Assembly: GCA_018857735.1 (NCBI GenBank)
Contig: JABMCL010001084.1
Location: 229,501-293,500 of the forward strand
Source: Alviniconcha marisindica
Taxonomy: Eukaryota > Mollusca > Gastropoda > Provannidae
Length of the DNA stretch: 64,000 bases
Reading direction: 5' to 3'
In this document: piece by piece, positions 13,635-26,800 of the stretch
Layout of the letters: every line of letters begins with the position of its first letter
How positions within the stretch are numbered: the first letter of the stretch is position 1
Program-made: the position numbers and the translations under genes
Notes under the pieces: generated by a model
Database searches by the model: none
What the model saw: the letters and a program-made list of their open reading frames with translations, nothing else
Told to the model about the DNA's origin: nothing

Positions 13635-16600
13635 ACTGTGTGTGTGTGTGTGTTTACAGTATTACTGATTGAGTGTACATGTGCATTAACCTACATGGAT
13701 GACATAAAAAAAAGGCCTTGGCCTGTAAATTCAAACAAAACAATTTGTCTTGAATGCCCAGCTGGAATATTAGTAACTGAGCTAAGCTGGTGATTGAAAT
13801 TAAATGACATGGTCAGGTAGTGTCCATTACTCTAGCCTGCCACACACCAGTGTGTAGATGTCATGACACAAGGTAAACTGGGTATGGGAAATGATATTAA
13901 AAGTAACAAACTAAGAGCTAACGAGTTATTACTGCATGTATTTCAAAGTGATTATGTAGCGTAGGGTAATCTGATCACCTCCATTTGTTTGTAAACTAAC
14001 AGTGATCCCTTCACTTGTACAGCACACTGAAGCAAATGTAATTTAAATGCATGTGGAAAGAAAAGCAATAAGTCTTGACATCAGCCAAGCTTTGCAAGGT
14101 TAAAGAGGCACCTTTTTGGAAAAAAAGGAAAACAACTTATTTTCTGACATGGAAAGATTTGCTATGACAGGACATTCTGGCGACCAAGATGGAGGGAGAG
14201 CCCAAGGTGAAGAACGTCATCACCCTGGCCCAGAAAGTTCTGCCTCACACTGCCCCGCAAGGTCGCGACGTCATCATGAGAGACACAGAGGCCCTGCGAG
14301 CTGACTGGGAGGCCTTCATCATGGCTTTGGCTAAGGTGAGTTCATGCCAGGAATAGCAAGGTGCTGAGGTCATGAGAGGCTTACTGAGGTCCTGTGAGCT
14401 GACTGGGAGGCCTTCATCATGGCTCTGGCTAAGGTGAGTTCATGCCAGGAATAGCATAGTGGTGAGGTCATGAGAGATTTACTGAGGTCCTGTGAGCTGA
14501 CTGGGAGGCCTTCATCATGGCTGAGGTGAAGGCGAGTTCATTCCAGGAATAGTAAGGTGGTGAGCTCATGAGAGACACAGAGGCCCCGCAAGCTGATTGA
14601 TTGGGAGGCCTTTGTCATGACTGTGGCAGCTTGCAGGTGTAGCAAAGTGGTGAGATCATCCTGAAAAACACAGAGGGCCTGCAAACTTGACGGGAGGCCT
14701 TCATCATGGTCCTGCCAAAGGTGAGTTTGCTGCAGGTGTGGCAGGGTGGTGACATGACGACATCATCTCAAGAGATGGTGTTGCCACCGTGAGAGACATA
14801 GAGGGCCTGCAAGCTGGTGAATAGTCCTAATTTCATCACGACTCCTGTAAAAACATGTTGAGAGACAGTGTTGCACATGGTGCAAGCAGACTTTGAGGCC
14901 TTCCCTGTGGCTCTGGCAGTGATATTTTAGGAGGCACAGAGAGCCTGTTGGCTGATTAGGAGGCCTTTATCATGGCTCTGGGAAAGCATCTCAAGAGAAA
15001 CTCCAAACAAATACAGAGCGGGAATGCAGCTGACTGTTGTTTGTTGCAGACCAAAAGTGACTTGGAGTCCTGCATGGACCAGTGGCGGGAGTTTGAGACC
15101 TGGCAGGAAAAGTGCGGGGGATGGCTGAAGGAGGTGGAGACCAGACTGCGAGACGTTGACCTCAAATCTGCACTGGCTGACAAACAGGCACAGCTTGATA
15201 AGCTTAAGGTGGGGTTTCTTTGCTCCATTGTTTTCTGTGTCTCCATCTTATGAAACAAGATGCTCACAACACGCATTAATGCACCCACCCATCCTCACAT
15301 GCGTGCAGCCCCCTTGAACATGCACGCACATCCATCCATGCTTGTCCCCAACACACACACACACACACGCGCGCACTCCATACACACACACACATACCAA
15401 GATTTCTTGGTGGTGGAATAGCGATCAGTTTGTCACATGTTCATGTATTATTACTAGTGTTTGTTTATTGTTAGATGTAATTCTCATTAAAAAAAGGGAA
15501 AGAACATGGAAATGACTCACTATCATTACTAGTGTTTGGTTATTATTGGATGTAATTCACATAAAAGGAAGGAAAGAGGAAAAAGAACAGTGCGGTACTT
15601 TTGATCTGACTCACTATTATTACTAGTGTTTGGTTATTATTGGATGTAATTCACATAAAAGGAAAGAAAGAGGAAAAAGAACAGTGCGGTACTTTTGATC
15701 TGACTCACTATCATTACTAGTGTTTGGTTACTATTGGATGTAATTCACATAAAAGGAAAGAAGGGGGAAAACAAACAATGCAGTACTTTTGATCCGACTC
15801 TCTTCCCCAGGCCCTTCAAGAGGAGGTACGCCAGCACCAGAATGACCTTGACCTACTGAGCGACTCTGCCCAGGACTTGATGCAAGTGAGCGCAGACTCA
15901 CGGGTGGTGAGCCAGGCGTCCCAGCTGGCCACGCGCTACCAGTCGGCCAGCATCAACATCAAGGTGAGCGGTTCATTCCACGTGGGTGACAAACTGCAAT
16001 ACTGAAAACATTTTGTTCCAAACATTTTTTATTTTTTTTAGGTGTTGGAGCCAAAGTATGAGGACAGTGATCTGTCTGTCTTTTGTGACATACAATACAA
16101 TACAATATAACTTTATTGCCAAGTGTCAATACAATTGCACGAGGAATGTTTTGTGGTGCCAAGTACACTCATCACACATTCACTCCAATCATAAAACATT
16201 AAATTACAGCAACAGCAAATAAACATCCAGGTAAAAAGTCATAGATTAAAAATTGACATTTGTCAGCACTTTCTTCACTTTGTAACTTTTTAGAAATGGA
16301 GCGTAGAAGCATAAAAAGTGGCTGTTTAGTGAGGCTGGGGGATTTGGGGGTGGGGGGGGGGGGGGGGGGGGTGAGTGGTGACTATTGTGAAGAAAGCAGG
16401 GCAGGGCAAAGGGAATGGGAGGGGTCAGACTCATGTTCTGAGTAAGTAAGTAAGTTGGTGTTTTACGCCCAGTCAACTGGTACAGTTATATCAGGGCAAT
16501 CTCATGTTCTGAATTTAAAATAAAATAAAATCTAAACTCTGACAAGATAGGACTGAAACACATAAAAGGTTCAAAAGAACGCTACTTATTAGGACAAAAA

Positions 16601-17814
16601 CACAATCTTCATATTTTTGGGGGTAATCCCCTTTATCAAGCTACAAAACGACACTTAAACAGCAGTTAAACAGTGAAAAACAATGAAAAATGAGATGAAA
16701 AGATAAATCAGTTATCTGTTTTTGGTTGAGCCATGTTGTTTTCCTGTCCAGTGATTGATTTATGCTGTATTGTGTACCTTTGATTGTGGAGGGGGGATAT
16801 TATAGTGTGTCATGCTTGTGTCCTGAATGGATTAAAGACCCGTCAAAGTGTCAGTGATTCACGCTGATCTATCATCATTTCATGACCTGTTCAGGAGCTG
16901 TGTCGGCGCTGGGAGCAGTATGTGTTGGACCACCAAGCCTACCTCCAGTCGTTTGACGATTGCCGCGCCTGGCTGACTGACATGGAGTCCAGGGTGTCCG
17001 ATGTGCTGGACACCAGCGGGGACAAGACCACCATCCAAGACAGGCTGTCCATCGTCCAGGTAACGACAGACTTTTGAACCCAGGGAGCTGGACCTTGGTT
17101 CTGATACCTGTTATTAGACACAGTAGGATGCAGAAGTGTCACCCAGGTCAGACTTATAGGGTCTGACATAAGGCAACACAGGCTTGGTAGCCCAGGGACA
17201 TAAACATTGATAGACACTGCCAGGCATGGCATGGGACAGAGTCTCTGTCCTGGGACATAGCCTTTGCCAGGCACAGCATGGAACAAAAACTGTCCTGGAA
17301 CAAAATCCCTGTCCCAGGACATTGATATGCATTGCCAAGCACAGCATGGGACAGAATCCCTGTCCTGGGACATAGCCATTGCCTGGCACAGCATGGGACA
17401 AAAACCCTGTCCTGAGACAGACTGACCAATGTACAGGTAACATACCTTGTAGTAACTGGAGCTTTCTCTTGATACCCACCTAAGTCTCTGGCTGTCAGTG
17501 GAACTTGTGGCTTTTTTTTTCTTCAGATGAAAGTCAGCCTGTCAGTCACATACTCGTTCATGATGAGGGTTCACAATGGTAGAAAGCCAAAATATAATGG
17601 AGTTAAAATAATTTCTTTTTGCAAAAATGAAAGAAAGAAAAGAAAACATAACAAAGCAAAGAGGAACGAGCTCTCTTTGATTATGTCTGACCCTGCAGTT
17701 TACTGTTCTGCATTCGTTTTCTTCTTTTTTTCTGTTTTTTTTTCCTTCTTCTTCCCCCCTGTACATTTTGAGTTTGTATGTGATATTCTATTTTTACCAC
17801 AAAAAGTTCCTTTT

Positions 17815-17866
<52 letters not shown>

Positions 17867-20800
17867 CATCTACATAAATACATCTATATATTTATTTTAC
17901 AAGCCACATAACCATTTCTCTTGCTTTTTTTCCAGGACCTGCTGGCCGAGAAAGAGGAGGGGATGCACATGCTGCAGATCGCGCTGGACAACCTGCAGAT
18001 GGTGCTGCCCAACACCTCGGTGGCTGGGCGGGACGCCATGCGGCGAGACATGCAGGCACTGCAGCAGGACTACGACGCGCTGTCGGGACGCCTGCTGGAG
18101 GCGCGGTCCTCGCAGGAGGGGCTGCTGGCGCAGTGGACGGTGTACGACGACAGCGTGGGGCAGCTGGTGCGCTGGCTGCAGGACCTGGAGAACCAGATGG
18201 CCGCCGAGTCCCAGCTGCAGAACACCATGCAGGAGAAGAAGCTGCAGCTGGAGAGGGTCAAGGTGAGTGTGAGGGATTCAGTTACTAGTTTTTAGCTAGT
18301 GTTTCATCTGTGGTGTTAAGAAGCTGCAGCTGGAGAGGGTCAAGGTGAGTGTGAGGGATTCAATTACTAGTTTTTAGCTAGTGTTTGTTCATTTTTTGCT
18401 AGTGTTTAATCTGTGGTGTTAAGAAGCTGCAGCTGGAGAGGGCCAAGGTGAGTGTGAAGGGGGATTAGAATACTAGTTTTTAGCTGGTGGTTAATCTGTG
18501 GTGTCAACCACACTGGTTGACTGGGCGTAAAACACCAAGTTACTTACTTACTGGGTCTTACAGATCATTTTTTAGCTAGTATTTAATCTGTGGTATTGAA
18601 TGTTGAGTCATACAGATCATTTTTAGCTAGTATTTAACCTGTGGGACTGAACGTTGAGTCAGACAGATCAGCAAGATCTGTTTTTCTTATGGTTATTTAC
18701 TTTGTTGTCACTGAACACTTCAGTGTTTTGACCGGCATTGTGACAGACAGTGATGCTTAGTAATAATATTAGTAATAAAAGATATTTCTGGCACCCCATT
18801 TTGGTGTTTACAAGTAGCACTGATGAAAGGGGAGAGGGGATAACATACTGAGTAAAGTACCTACACATAATTATATACAACCACACCGTTGAGACATACT
18901 GTGCAGACACTGTAAGTGATGTTTGTCTGTGCAGGCACTGATTATTAAGGGGGAGAGGGGATATTATACAGAGTAAAGTACATTCCACATTCATACAATC
19001 ACACTATCAAGACATACTGTGCAGACACTGTAAGTGATGTTTGTCTGTGCAGACATTGTCACTGAGGATTAAGCGGGAAGAGAGGGTATCATACTAAGTA
19101 CATACACCTTTAGACAATTGTACTATCAGTCATACTGTGCAAACACTAAGTGATGTTTGTCTCTGCAGGTGCTGCAGCTGAACATCCAGTCCCAGCAGAG
19201 CACCATCGACAGCCTGAACGAGAAAGCCCAGACCTTGAAGCGCAACAGTCGTGACGACAACCTTGGCAACCAGATCAGGCAGGTCATCAGCAGATATGAA
19301 TCTCTGGGAGAAAAGGCAAAGGTAGGTGTGCGTTGGTGTATTTATATGTGGCTCATATCGAGAGTTACCCTCCATTTTTACAAGAAATTGATTTAATTAA
19401 GCAGAAATTGATTTAGTTAAGCAGCATACATGATGGCTTAATACGCCTTAGTCTTTGTGCCTGTCCGTGAGAGAGAGGGAGAGAGGAGGAGGAAGTGAGA
19501 GTGAAGAGGTAGGGGATGAACAGATAGGTGTGTGTGTATGTGTGTTGTTGTTGTTGTTGTTTTGGGGGGGGGAGAGATAGTAGAGAGACCAGAGGAGAAA
19601 GACTGGGGGGGGGTGGGGGGTGGGAGTGGAGGTAGGGGATGAACAGATAGACGTTAGTGGTGGTGGGGGTGGGGTGATAGCGAGAGAGACAGAGGCAGAA
19701 AGATGGGTGGGGGGGGGGGGAGAGAAGGAGGAAGGTGAAAATGGGACAGCAGAGGAAATGGTAAAAAGGGGAGGAATGGGAGCAGGGGCAAGGGAGCATA
19801 AAGAGGAGAGGGGGATGTGGGGGGGGGGGGGGGGAGGGGAGGGGGACAATCAGACAGGGGGGAGGGGTGGGCAGAGATGGCAGTGGGTGGGGGGAGAGGA
19901 GAATGATGAGAGAGAGAAGAGATAGAGTGGGAGGAAGATGAGGGGCGTGCACACAGAGGTAGTTATCTTTTCCAGTAGCTGTAACTTGCAGTGCTAGACC
20001 ATGTCAGTCAGTGTGTTGTTACAGTTGTACAGTAATTTAACATGATTCCTAGTTATGCTTCCAGTGTGTACATAGGCTGTGTCACATGTAAAAGAATGTT
20101 TGTTACAGTTGTACAGTGATTTAACATGATTCCTGCAGTGTGTACGTAGGCAGTGCCACATGTAAAAAAAATGCATGTCATACACCAGAGCTTTGTTACA
20201 ATGCACTGTATTCATTTTGCAGGTGTTGCTTCAGAACTGTGGAAGGAACCTTCATGACCACCAGGTGTATCGTGATGCTTACATGAGTGCCTCTGATTGG
20301 CTGGGAGCAACCACTGACAAACTCAACATGTGCAGCGATGTCCGTGGGGACAGGAGTGCCATAGAGGCCCAGCTTCACAAAGTTGAGGTAGGTGATTTAA
20401 CGTAGATGATGGGCGATTTGACACAGATCATGCCATCCCTAGTACTGAACAGTACCACATTGCTTCGAGATGCTTGAAACATTACTTGTGTATCAGAAGG
20501 AAGGAAAAATATTCTGTGCATATTGAAAAGGAAAACAGATTATTTGTGTATCCAACGGAAGGAAAAATATTATCTTTGCATCAAAAAAAAGTAAAAATAT
20601 TACCTGTGTATCAAAAGAAAGTAAAAATATTACCTGTGTATCAAAAGGAAGGAAAAATATTACCTGTGTATCAAAAGAAAGGAAAAATATTACCTGTGTA
20701 TTAAAAGGAGGGAAAAATATTACCTGTGTCTCAAAAGGAAGGGTCAGAAGTAAGTGAATTATGAATAAGTACTAATACTGTCAGATATGGGGAAGAAGGT

Positions 20801-23800
20801 GGATTTATTGCTGGTGTCTAACTTGCAGTCAACTGCAAAGGTACTAATAATGACAATAATAATAACTGCTATATTGTGTTGTACCCAGAAGAAGAAAAAA
20901 TATGAACTCTTTGCGGGTTATATTAAGGTGAAACACAGTTCATCAACTCTCAAGTAAAAAGTGACTCTTCGTTCATGTCACACATCATGTTATACTGGAA
21001 GATGACTGGGGAAAAATGAAGATGAATGTTCCGGGAAGGAAGAAGTTAGAAAGACAGTGTTACTAACTGTAGGTGAAGTGTGTAAATCCACTCCAGACTC
21101 GAAAGAGAGTGTACACACGAGGGAGTTAATTAGTGCTCAAAAGACATCACACAAGCACAACAAAGACCTGTCCGGATTCCTAGCAGAGGGGGTGATAACT
21201 CTTCATCCTTGGCACTCCACCGCAAGGTGATGGGTTGGGACCAGGTTCTGATAGAAAAGAAACAAAGACGCATATAGCACAACAAAGACCTGTCCAGATT
21301 CCCAGCAGAGGGGAGGATAACTCCTGCATCCTTGGCACACCACTGTAAAGCCTGTTCTTAATTGGGCGAATGTTTGTTCGCGAACCTAGTCGGAAGTATT
21401 CGGTGAACCTAGTTGGTTCTTAATTGGGCGAACTTTTCTCCGTGAACCTAGTTGGAAGTATTTCGTCCAAAAAGCTTTGCTCAACATGTTCTAGGAACAT
21501 TCGCCCTATTCGACGAACATTGCCTCTGATTGGCTGAGAGCAGAGCTCTCCTGTGGATGAAGAAAAATAAGAATAAAATGGATGACAGTGTTGCTAGGTT
21601 CTTCACTCGCTTCGGAGGGAATTTGTTTATTTGTTGACTTGTGGGAGGCGCAGCCTCGTCTCGGAGACCCAGAATGAGATAGTAGTTAGTTGAATTACCC
21701 TGTGAGGGATGATTAAAGTATATTGACTTGACTTGACTTTAGCCTACATTTTCGATCATGCTGTCTGCTGCGCGTCTGCCGCAAGTTTGGGCCGAAGCTT
21801 GCATCTCATTACAAGCCAGTTGAGAACGAAGTAAAGTTTGGACTGTCTGAACCATGTTCGGCGAACTAAAAGTTCAATTAAGAAACGAATCATAGTTCGT
21901 CAAACTGTCTGAAGTATGTTTGGCGAACAAACATTCACCCAGTTAAGAATGGGCTTGGGACCAGATTCTGATAGGAAAGAAACAAGCAAAGACGTAAACT
22001 GCAGCTGAACTGAAGAAAACCCCAGTGTTACAGTGCAGCATGTGGTGTTGCAGGAGATCAGCAGCAGCACTGGCGCCGGGCATGAGAAGCTTCAGGAGGC
22101 GGAGAACAAAGGCCGCGTGGTGCTGCCCCAGACCTCCACCCAAGGCCAGGAGCTCATCAAGGAGGAGCTCAGCATGCTGGCGACCGACTTTGAAGGGTTC
22201 GAGTCCGACCTGGCCAACCTCACCAACACGCTCAGTAAGTGGAGGACGGAAGTAGTTGTTGCACGTTGCTGGCATGTCACATTGCTCTCTTGGTCAACAC
22301 TTCTGGTTGTGTTTGAGCTTGTGTTTAGTTTTGTTGGTTTGTTTGAGCTTGTGTTTAGTTTTGTTGGTTTGTTTGTGTATGTGTAGGGATTTATTGAGTC
22401 AGTGTTGGCAGAATGCTTGGTTGTGTTTGTTGAGCTTGTGTTCAGTTTTGTTTGTTTGTTTGTGTGTAGGTGTTTATTGAGCCACTTTTGTGTTTTGTTG
22501 AGCTTGTATTTAATTTGTTTGTTTGTTTGTTTGTGTGGAGGGGTTTAGTAAGCCACCTTTGGTTGTGTTTGTTGAGCTTGTGTTCAGTTTTGTTTGTTGG
22601 TTTGTTTGTGTGTAGGGGCTTATCGAGCCAGTGTTGGCAGACTGCTTATCACTTGCCACCCATTCTGTTCTGTTTTATGGATGACTGGGCTCAAAGCATC
22701 AACTAACTAACTAACTGTTCAGTTTTTGCTCTTTGTTATTTGTCCTGTGAAGTTGTGCTAGTGACTTGCTGCAGTTTGTTTGATGACCAAAGCTTGTCAG
22801 GTTTTTGTGTTTGCTTTGATGTACAAATTGTGCAGTGCATTCTATTTTGTGTTGATATTAACAGCTAAAATCACCTATATGCTGCTTTGCAAACTTTATG
22901 CCCATTATCTCTGTTAGGAAAGTTTATGTGCAGTGCAGACTGGTGTTTTATCCTGGAGAAGCATGACACGCCAGTTTGTGTCCATTTATGCCAGTGAAAT
23001 GCGAAGTATCACCAAACTACAACCTACAATGACATATGGTTGTCACTACCAAACACCAAACTACAACCTACAATAACATGTAGTTGTTGCTACCAAATGC
23101 CAAACTACAACCTACAATAACATGTGGTTGTCACTGCCAAACACCAAACTACAACCTACGATAACGTGTGGTTGTCACTGCCAAACGCCAACCTACAACC
23201 TACAGTAACATGTGGTTGTCACTGCCAAACTCCAAACTACAACCTACAGTAACATGTGGTTGTCGCTGCCAAATGCCAAACTACAACCTACAGTAACATG
23301 TGGCTGTTGCTGCCAAACACCAAACTACAACCTACGGTAACATATGGTTGTCACTACCAAACACCAAACTACAACCTACAGTAACATGTGGTTGCCACCA
23401 CCAAACACCAAACTACAACCTACAGTAACATGTGGTTGCCACCACCAAACACCAAACTACAACCTACAGTAACATGTGGTTGCCACCACCAAACACCAAA
23501 CTACAACCTACAGTAACATGTGGTTGCCACCACCAAACTCCAAACTACAACCTACAGTAACAAGTGATCACTGTGATGTTCCAGGCACTCTCCGTGACCA
23601 GTGGCAGCAGTACGAAGCATTCTATGAGGAGCTGAGCCAGTGGATCAAAGACACAGAGTCGGAGATGAAGTCCGACTCTGAGCTGAAGGCCACGCTGGAG
23701 CAGAAGACCATACAGCTGGAGAAACAGAAGGTCAGGAAATGGCACACTTCTGTTGTGATTACAATTACAGCAAGAACAAAACATGAAGGCATTTTCTTAA

Positions 23801-26800
23801 ATGATAACATTGCTCTGGATTTTAGCAGTTTTTAAGACCCACAATTTGTTAAACAGGTAGTGAACTGTATGTGCATTTCAGAGCCTTCATGTGAACACAG
23901 CTTATATGGGTTTGGGCATTTCAGAGTCTTCATGTGAATACAGCTTGTATGAGTAGGCATTTCAGAGCCTTCATGTGATCACTGCTTGTGTGGGTTTGGG
24001 CATTTCAGAGCCTTCATGTGAACACAGCTCATATGGGTTTGGGCATTTCAGAGCCTTCATGTGAACTCATCTCATATGGGTTTGGGCATTTCAGAGCCTT
24101 CATGTGAACATGTCTTACTTATGCTCTTGTGTACGAGTATACAAATCTTCATGCAGAAACAATTATCTCCTTGCTTGAGATATTTCAATCTAGATGTATG
24201 GGTGGGTGCATCAGTTTTCATTACAGAACCAGCTGTATGGGTACATCAGGGTTTTCATGAGAAAATAACACCCTGAATGTGTACATTAGAGTCTTCATGA
24301 AAAAAGAATCACCCTGAATATGTACACCAGGCTCATTATGTTAAAAGAACACCCTGAATGTGTACATGAGGGGCATTATGTTAAAAGAACATGCTGAGTG
24401 TGTACATTAGAGTCTTCATGAGAAAAGAATACCCAGAATGTGTATACCAGGGTCATTATGAGAAACGAACACCCAGAATGTGTACACCAGGATCATTATG
24501 TTAAAAGAACATGCTGAATGTGTACACCAGGGTCATTAGTTAAAAGAACATGCTGAATGTGCACTGTGTATGGATGTTCCAGAGCCTGCATGAGGAACTG
24601 CTGCAGCAGCAGGAATCATTTGACAACCTGGCGGAGCAGGCGCAGGTGCTGATGCAGTCGTCCACTGACAGCCGAGTGTCCACTCAGCTCACCCAGATGA
24701 ACACCAGATACAGCGCTCTCATCACTGTCTCTAAGGTCAGCTTCACCAGGAGAAAGTTGATACAGCAGCTGGTGTGATTCAAAGAGAGGAACAGTACACT
24801 AGAACTCCTCACGAAAGACTGCCTCAGATACTAGATCAGGTGGTTCTGGTTGAGGAATGATCATTGGTGAATTTTCATTTACATGGTCGTATGAATAGAG
24901 TTAAGTGATGGAAGAGTGAGAGGGGCGGTCTGTTGTGAAGGTAGTCTTTTGTCAGGGGTTCCACTATGGTCACTTTTGAATGATAATATAATAATATGGA
25001 TAGCGCCATATCTCACCAACAAGGCTGAGCATACCATGGTTTACAAGATAACAAGAATTAATACAGAAAACCTTGATAATATATATTGTATTCCCTGCAT
25101 GATACACCAGCATACACATACACGCGCACAAACACACACACACACACATACACAGGAGTGCAGAAGGGGGGGATTCATTAACTTAAATGAAATTTAAATG
25201 CAAACACATATACATGAAGGTAATTAATTTAAACAAAGTTCAGGCCCATGTGTGTGTGTGTGTGTACCTCTGGAAGCTATAGAAAATTTATGTTGTCAGC
25301 TTGCAGTCTGATCAACAATTGTGTTTCTGTGACACTGAAGAATCTGCTCTATATCTACAGTACAAAAGTCTCTGCGTGCCTCTCACCCCTTCTGAGTGTT
25401 TAAATGTTTCCTTGATCGCCAACAGGACCTGCTGAAGCGCTATGAGCAGAACGTGCAAGACCACCACCAGTACAGCGAGGTGTATTCTGAGGCCAGGGCC
25501 TGGCTGCAGGACACCTTTGACAAGCTCTCTGTCTGCTCTGACACCTCCGGCGACAGATTCACCATTCAGACACAGCTCGAGAAGCTGCAGGTCAGTCAAT
25601 AGCAGTTGTGTGTTTTTGTTGTTGTTGTTGATGTGTGTTTTTTTTGGGGGGGGAGGGGTGTCTTCTTTTGTTTCCTGAAAGTTCAGAATGTTATATTTTC
25701 ACTTTTGTATAGTCACAGGAGAGTTGAGAATAGGAGCCAGTAGAAATTGTTATTTCCTCATCAGTATTGGGGGATTGGGGATTACTTTTGGTTTCAAAGT
25801 ATGGCTGAGCTTGTGAGGGACTTGCTAAACAAGAAGTTACAGACTGTCCTTTCTTCATGCTGAAGCTTCAGCTAGAGTCTGTAATAACAGGATTACATTC
25901 TCCTGCAGCCAGCTGCCAAACAAACGTTTGACCAGCACTCCTCAATAAACGGGGAAATAATGCTGAATTATGCGTGATTGTTGGCTGATTGGTAAAACAT
26001 TTCTTGTTTTCACAGGTCATATTGTGTATTTTGCGAAGAGAAGGTTTGTGTCGTTAGCATCAGTGGTGTAAAAAGGATCACCCCATACAACTTGCAGAGA
26101 CAAAACTGCATTGTGATGTTGCGGTAATCTTACACAGCTAAATGGGTTACACCAGAAGCCTGGCAGCTGTCCCATCTAATGTTCAAATATAAATATCTTC
26201 TTGTTTCTGTTTTCTGTCAGACCTTTGTACAGGTAAGCGGTGTGTTGAAAATAATCTGATGAGAAACATCTCGTGTGTTTTACCTAAACACAAGTTCAAT
26301 TCAAGATCGATAGATGTGTGTAACATAGCTAATGTGTTTGACGCAAGAACAAAAACTAAGTCAGCACTACTCCACATCCTTACAAGAAAGAAAAAAAATG
26401 CTGAAACACTGACATGATGAAATGGCTCCTTCCTGGTTTGTTATGTTTGATAACCAGGTCTTTGTTATGTTTGATAACCAGGTCTTACACATTTCATCAT
26501 TTGAGAGCTGGATAAAATGCTGTGGTGTGATTGCACTGTTAACTTTGTGTCTGTGTGTTTTGTTTTCTAAATCTAAAAAGCACAAGTATTAAATTTGTGT
26601 ACTAAATGGCCATTATTATGACAGTGGAGAGAAGTAATGCTGAAATGTTTTTCCACATAATGTTTTTGTTAAATGATGACTATGACTAGTTTCTGTTTTG
26701 GATTTTTAATCATCTCTTTGAAAAGAACAAGTTAAATTGTAAGCTCTTGAAGATCAAATGCTTAAAGTGATTCAGCTGTTTCTGTGCTTTTACTATTGTT

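Larger units (their letters stand above)
7563..14170 (+). other. Intron 5, 6.6 kb, no exon recognised
   Basis: The longest intron in the first 44 kb. It holds a 60-bp array (8018), a 47-bp array (8820), a retroelement 3' tail (10203) and a GT-rich tract (13436). The stretches 9650-10200 and 10270-13430 are AT-rich unique sequence with no spectrin-like codons; two small tandem repeats of TATGATACAAAAGTGATCTA occur near 11850-11900. Confidence 0.65.

Noticed and set aside
19413..19952. Proline/serine-rich minus-strand frame of 179 codons
   Set aside because: It is the complement of a G/A-rich tract; no coding pattern.
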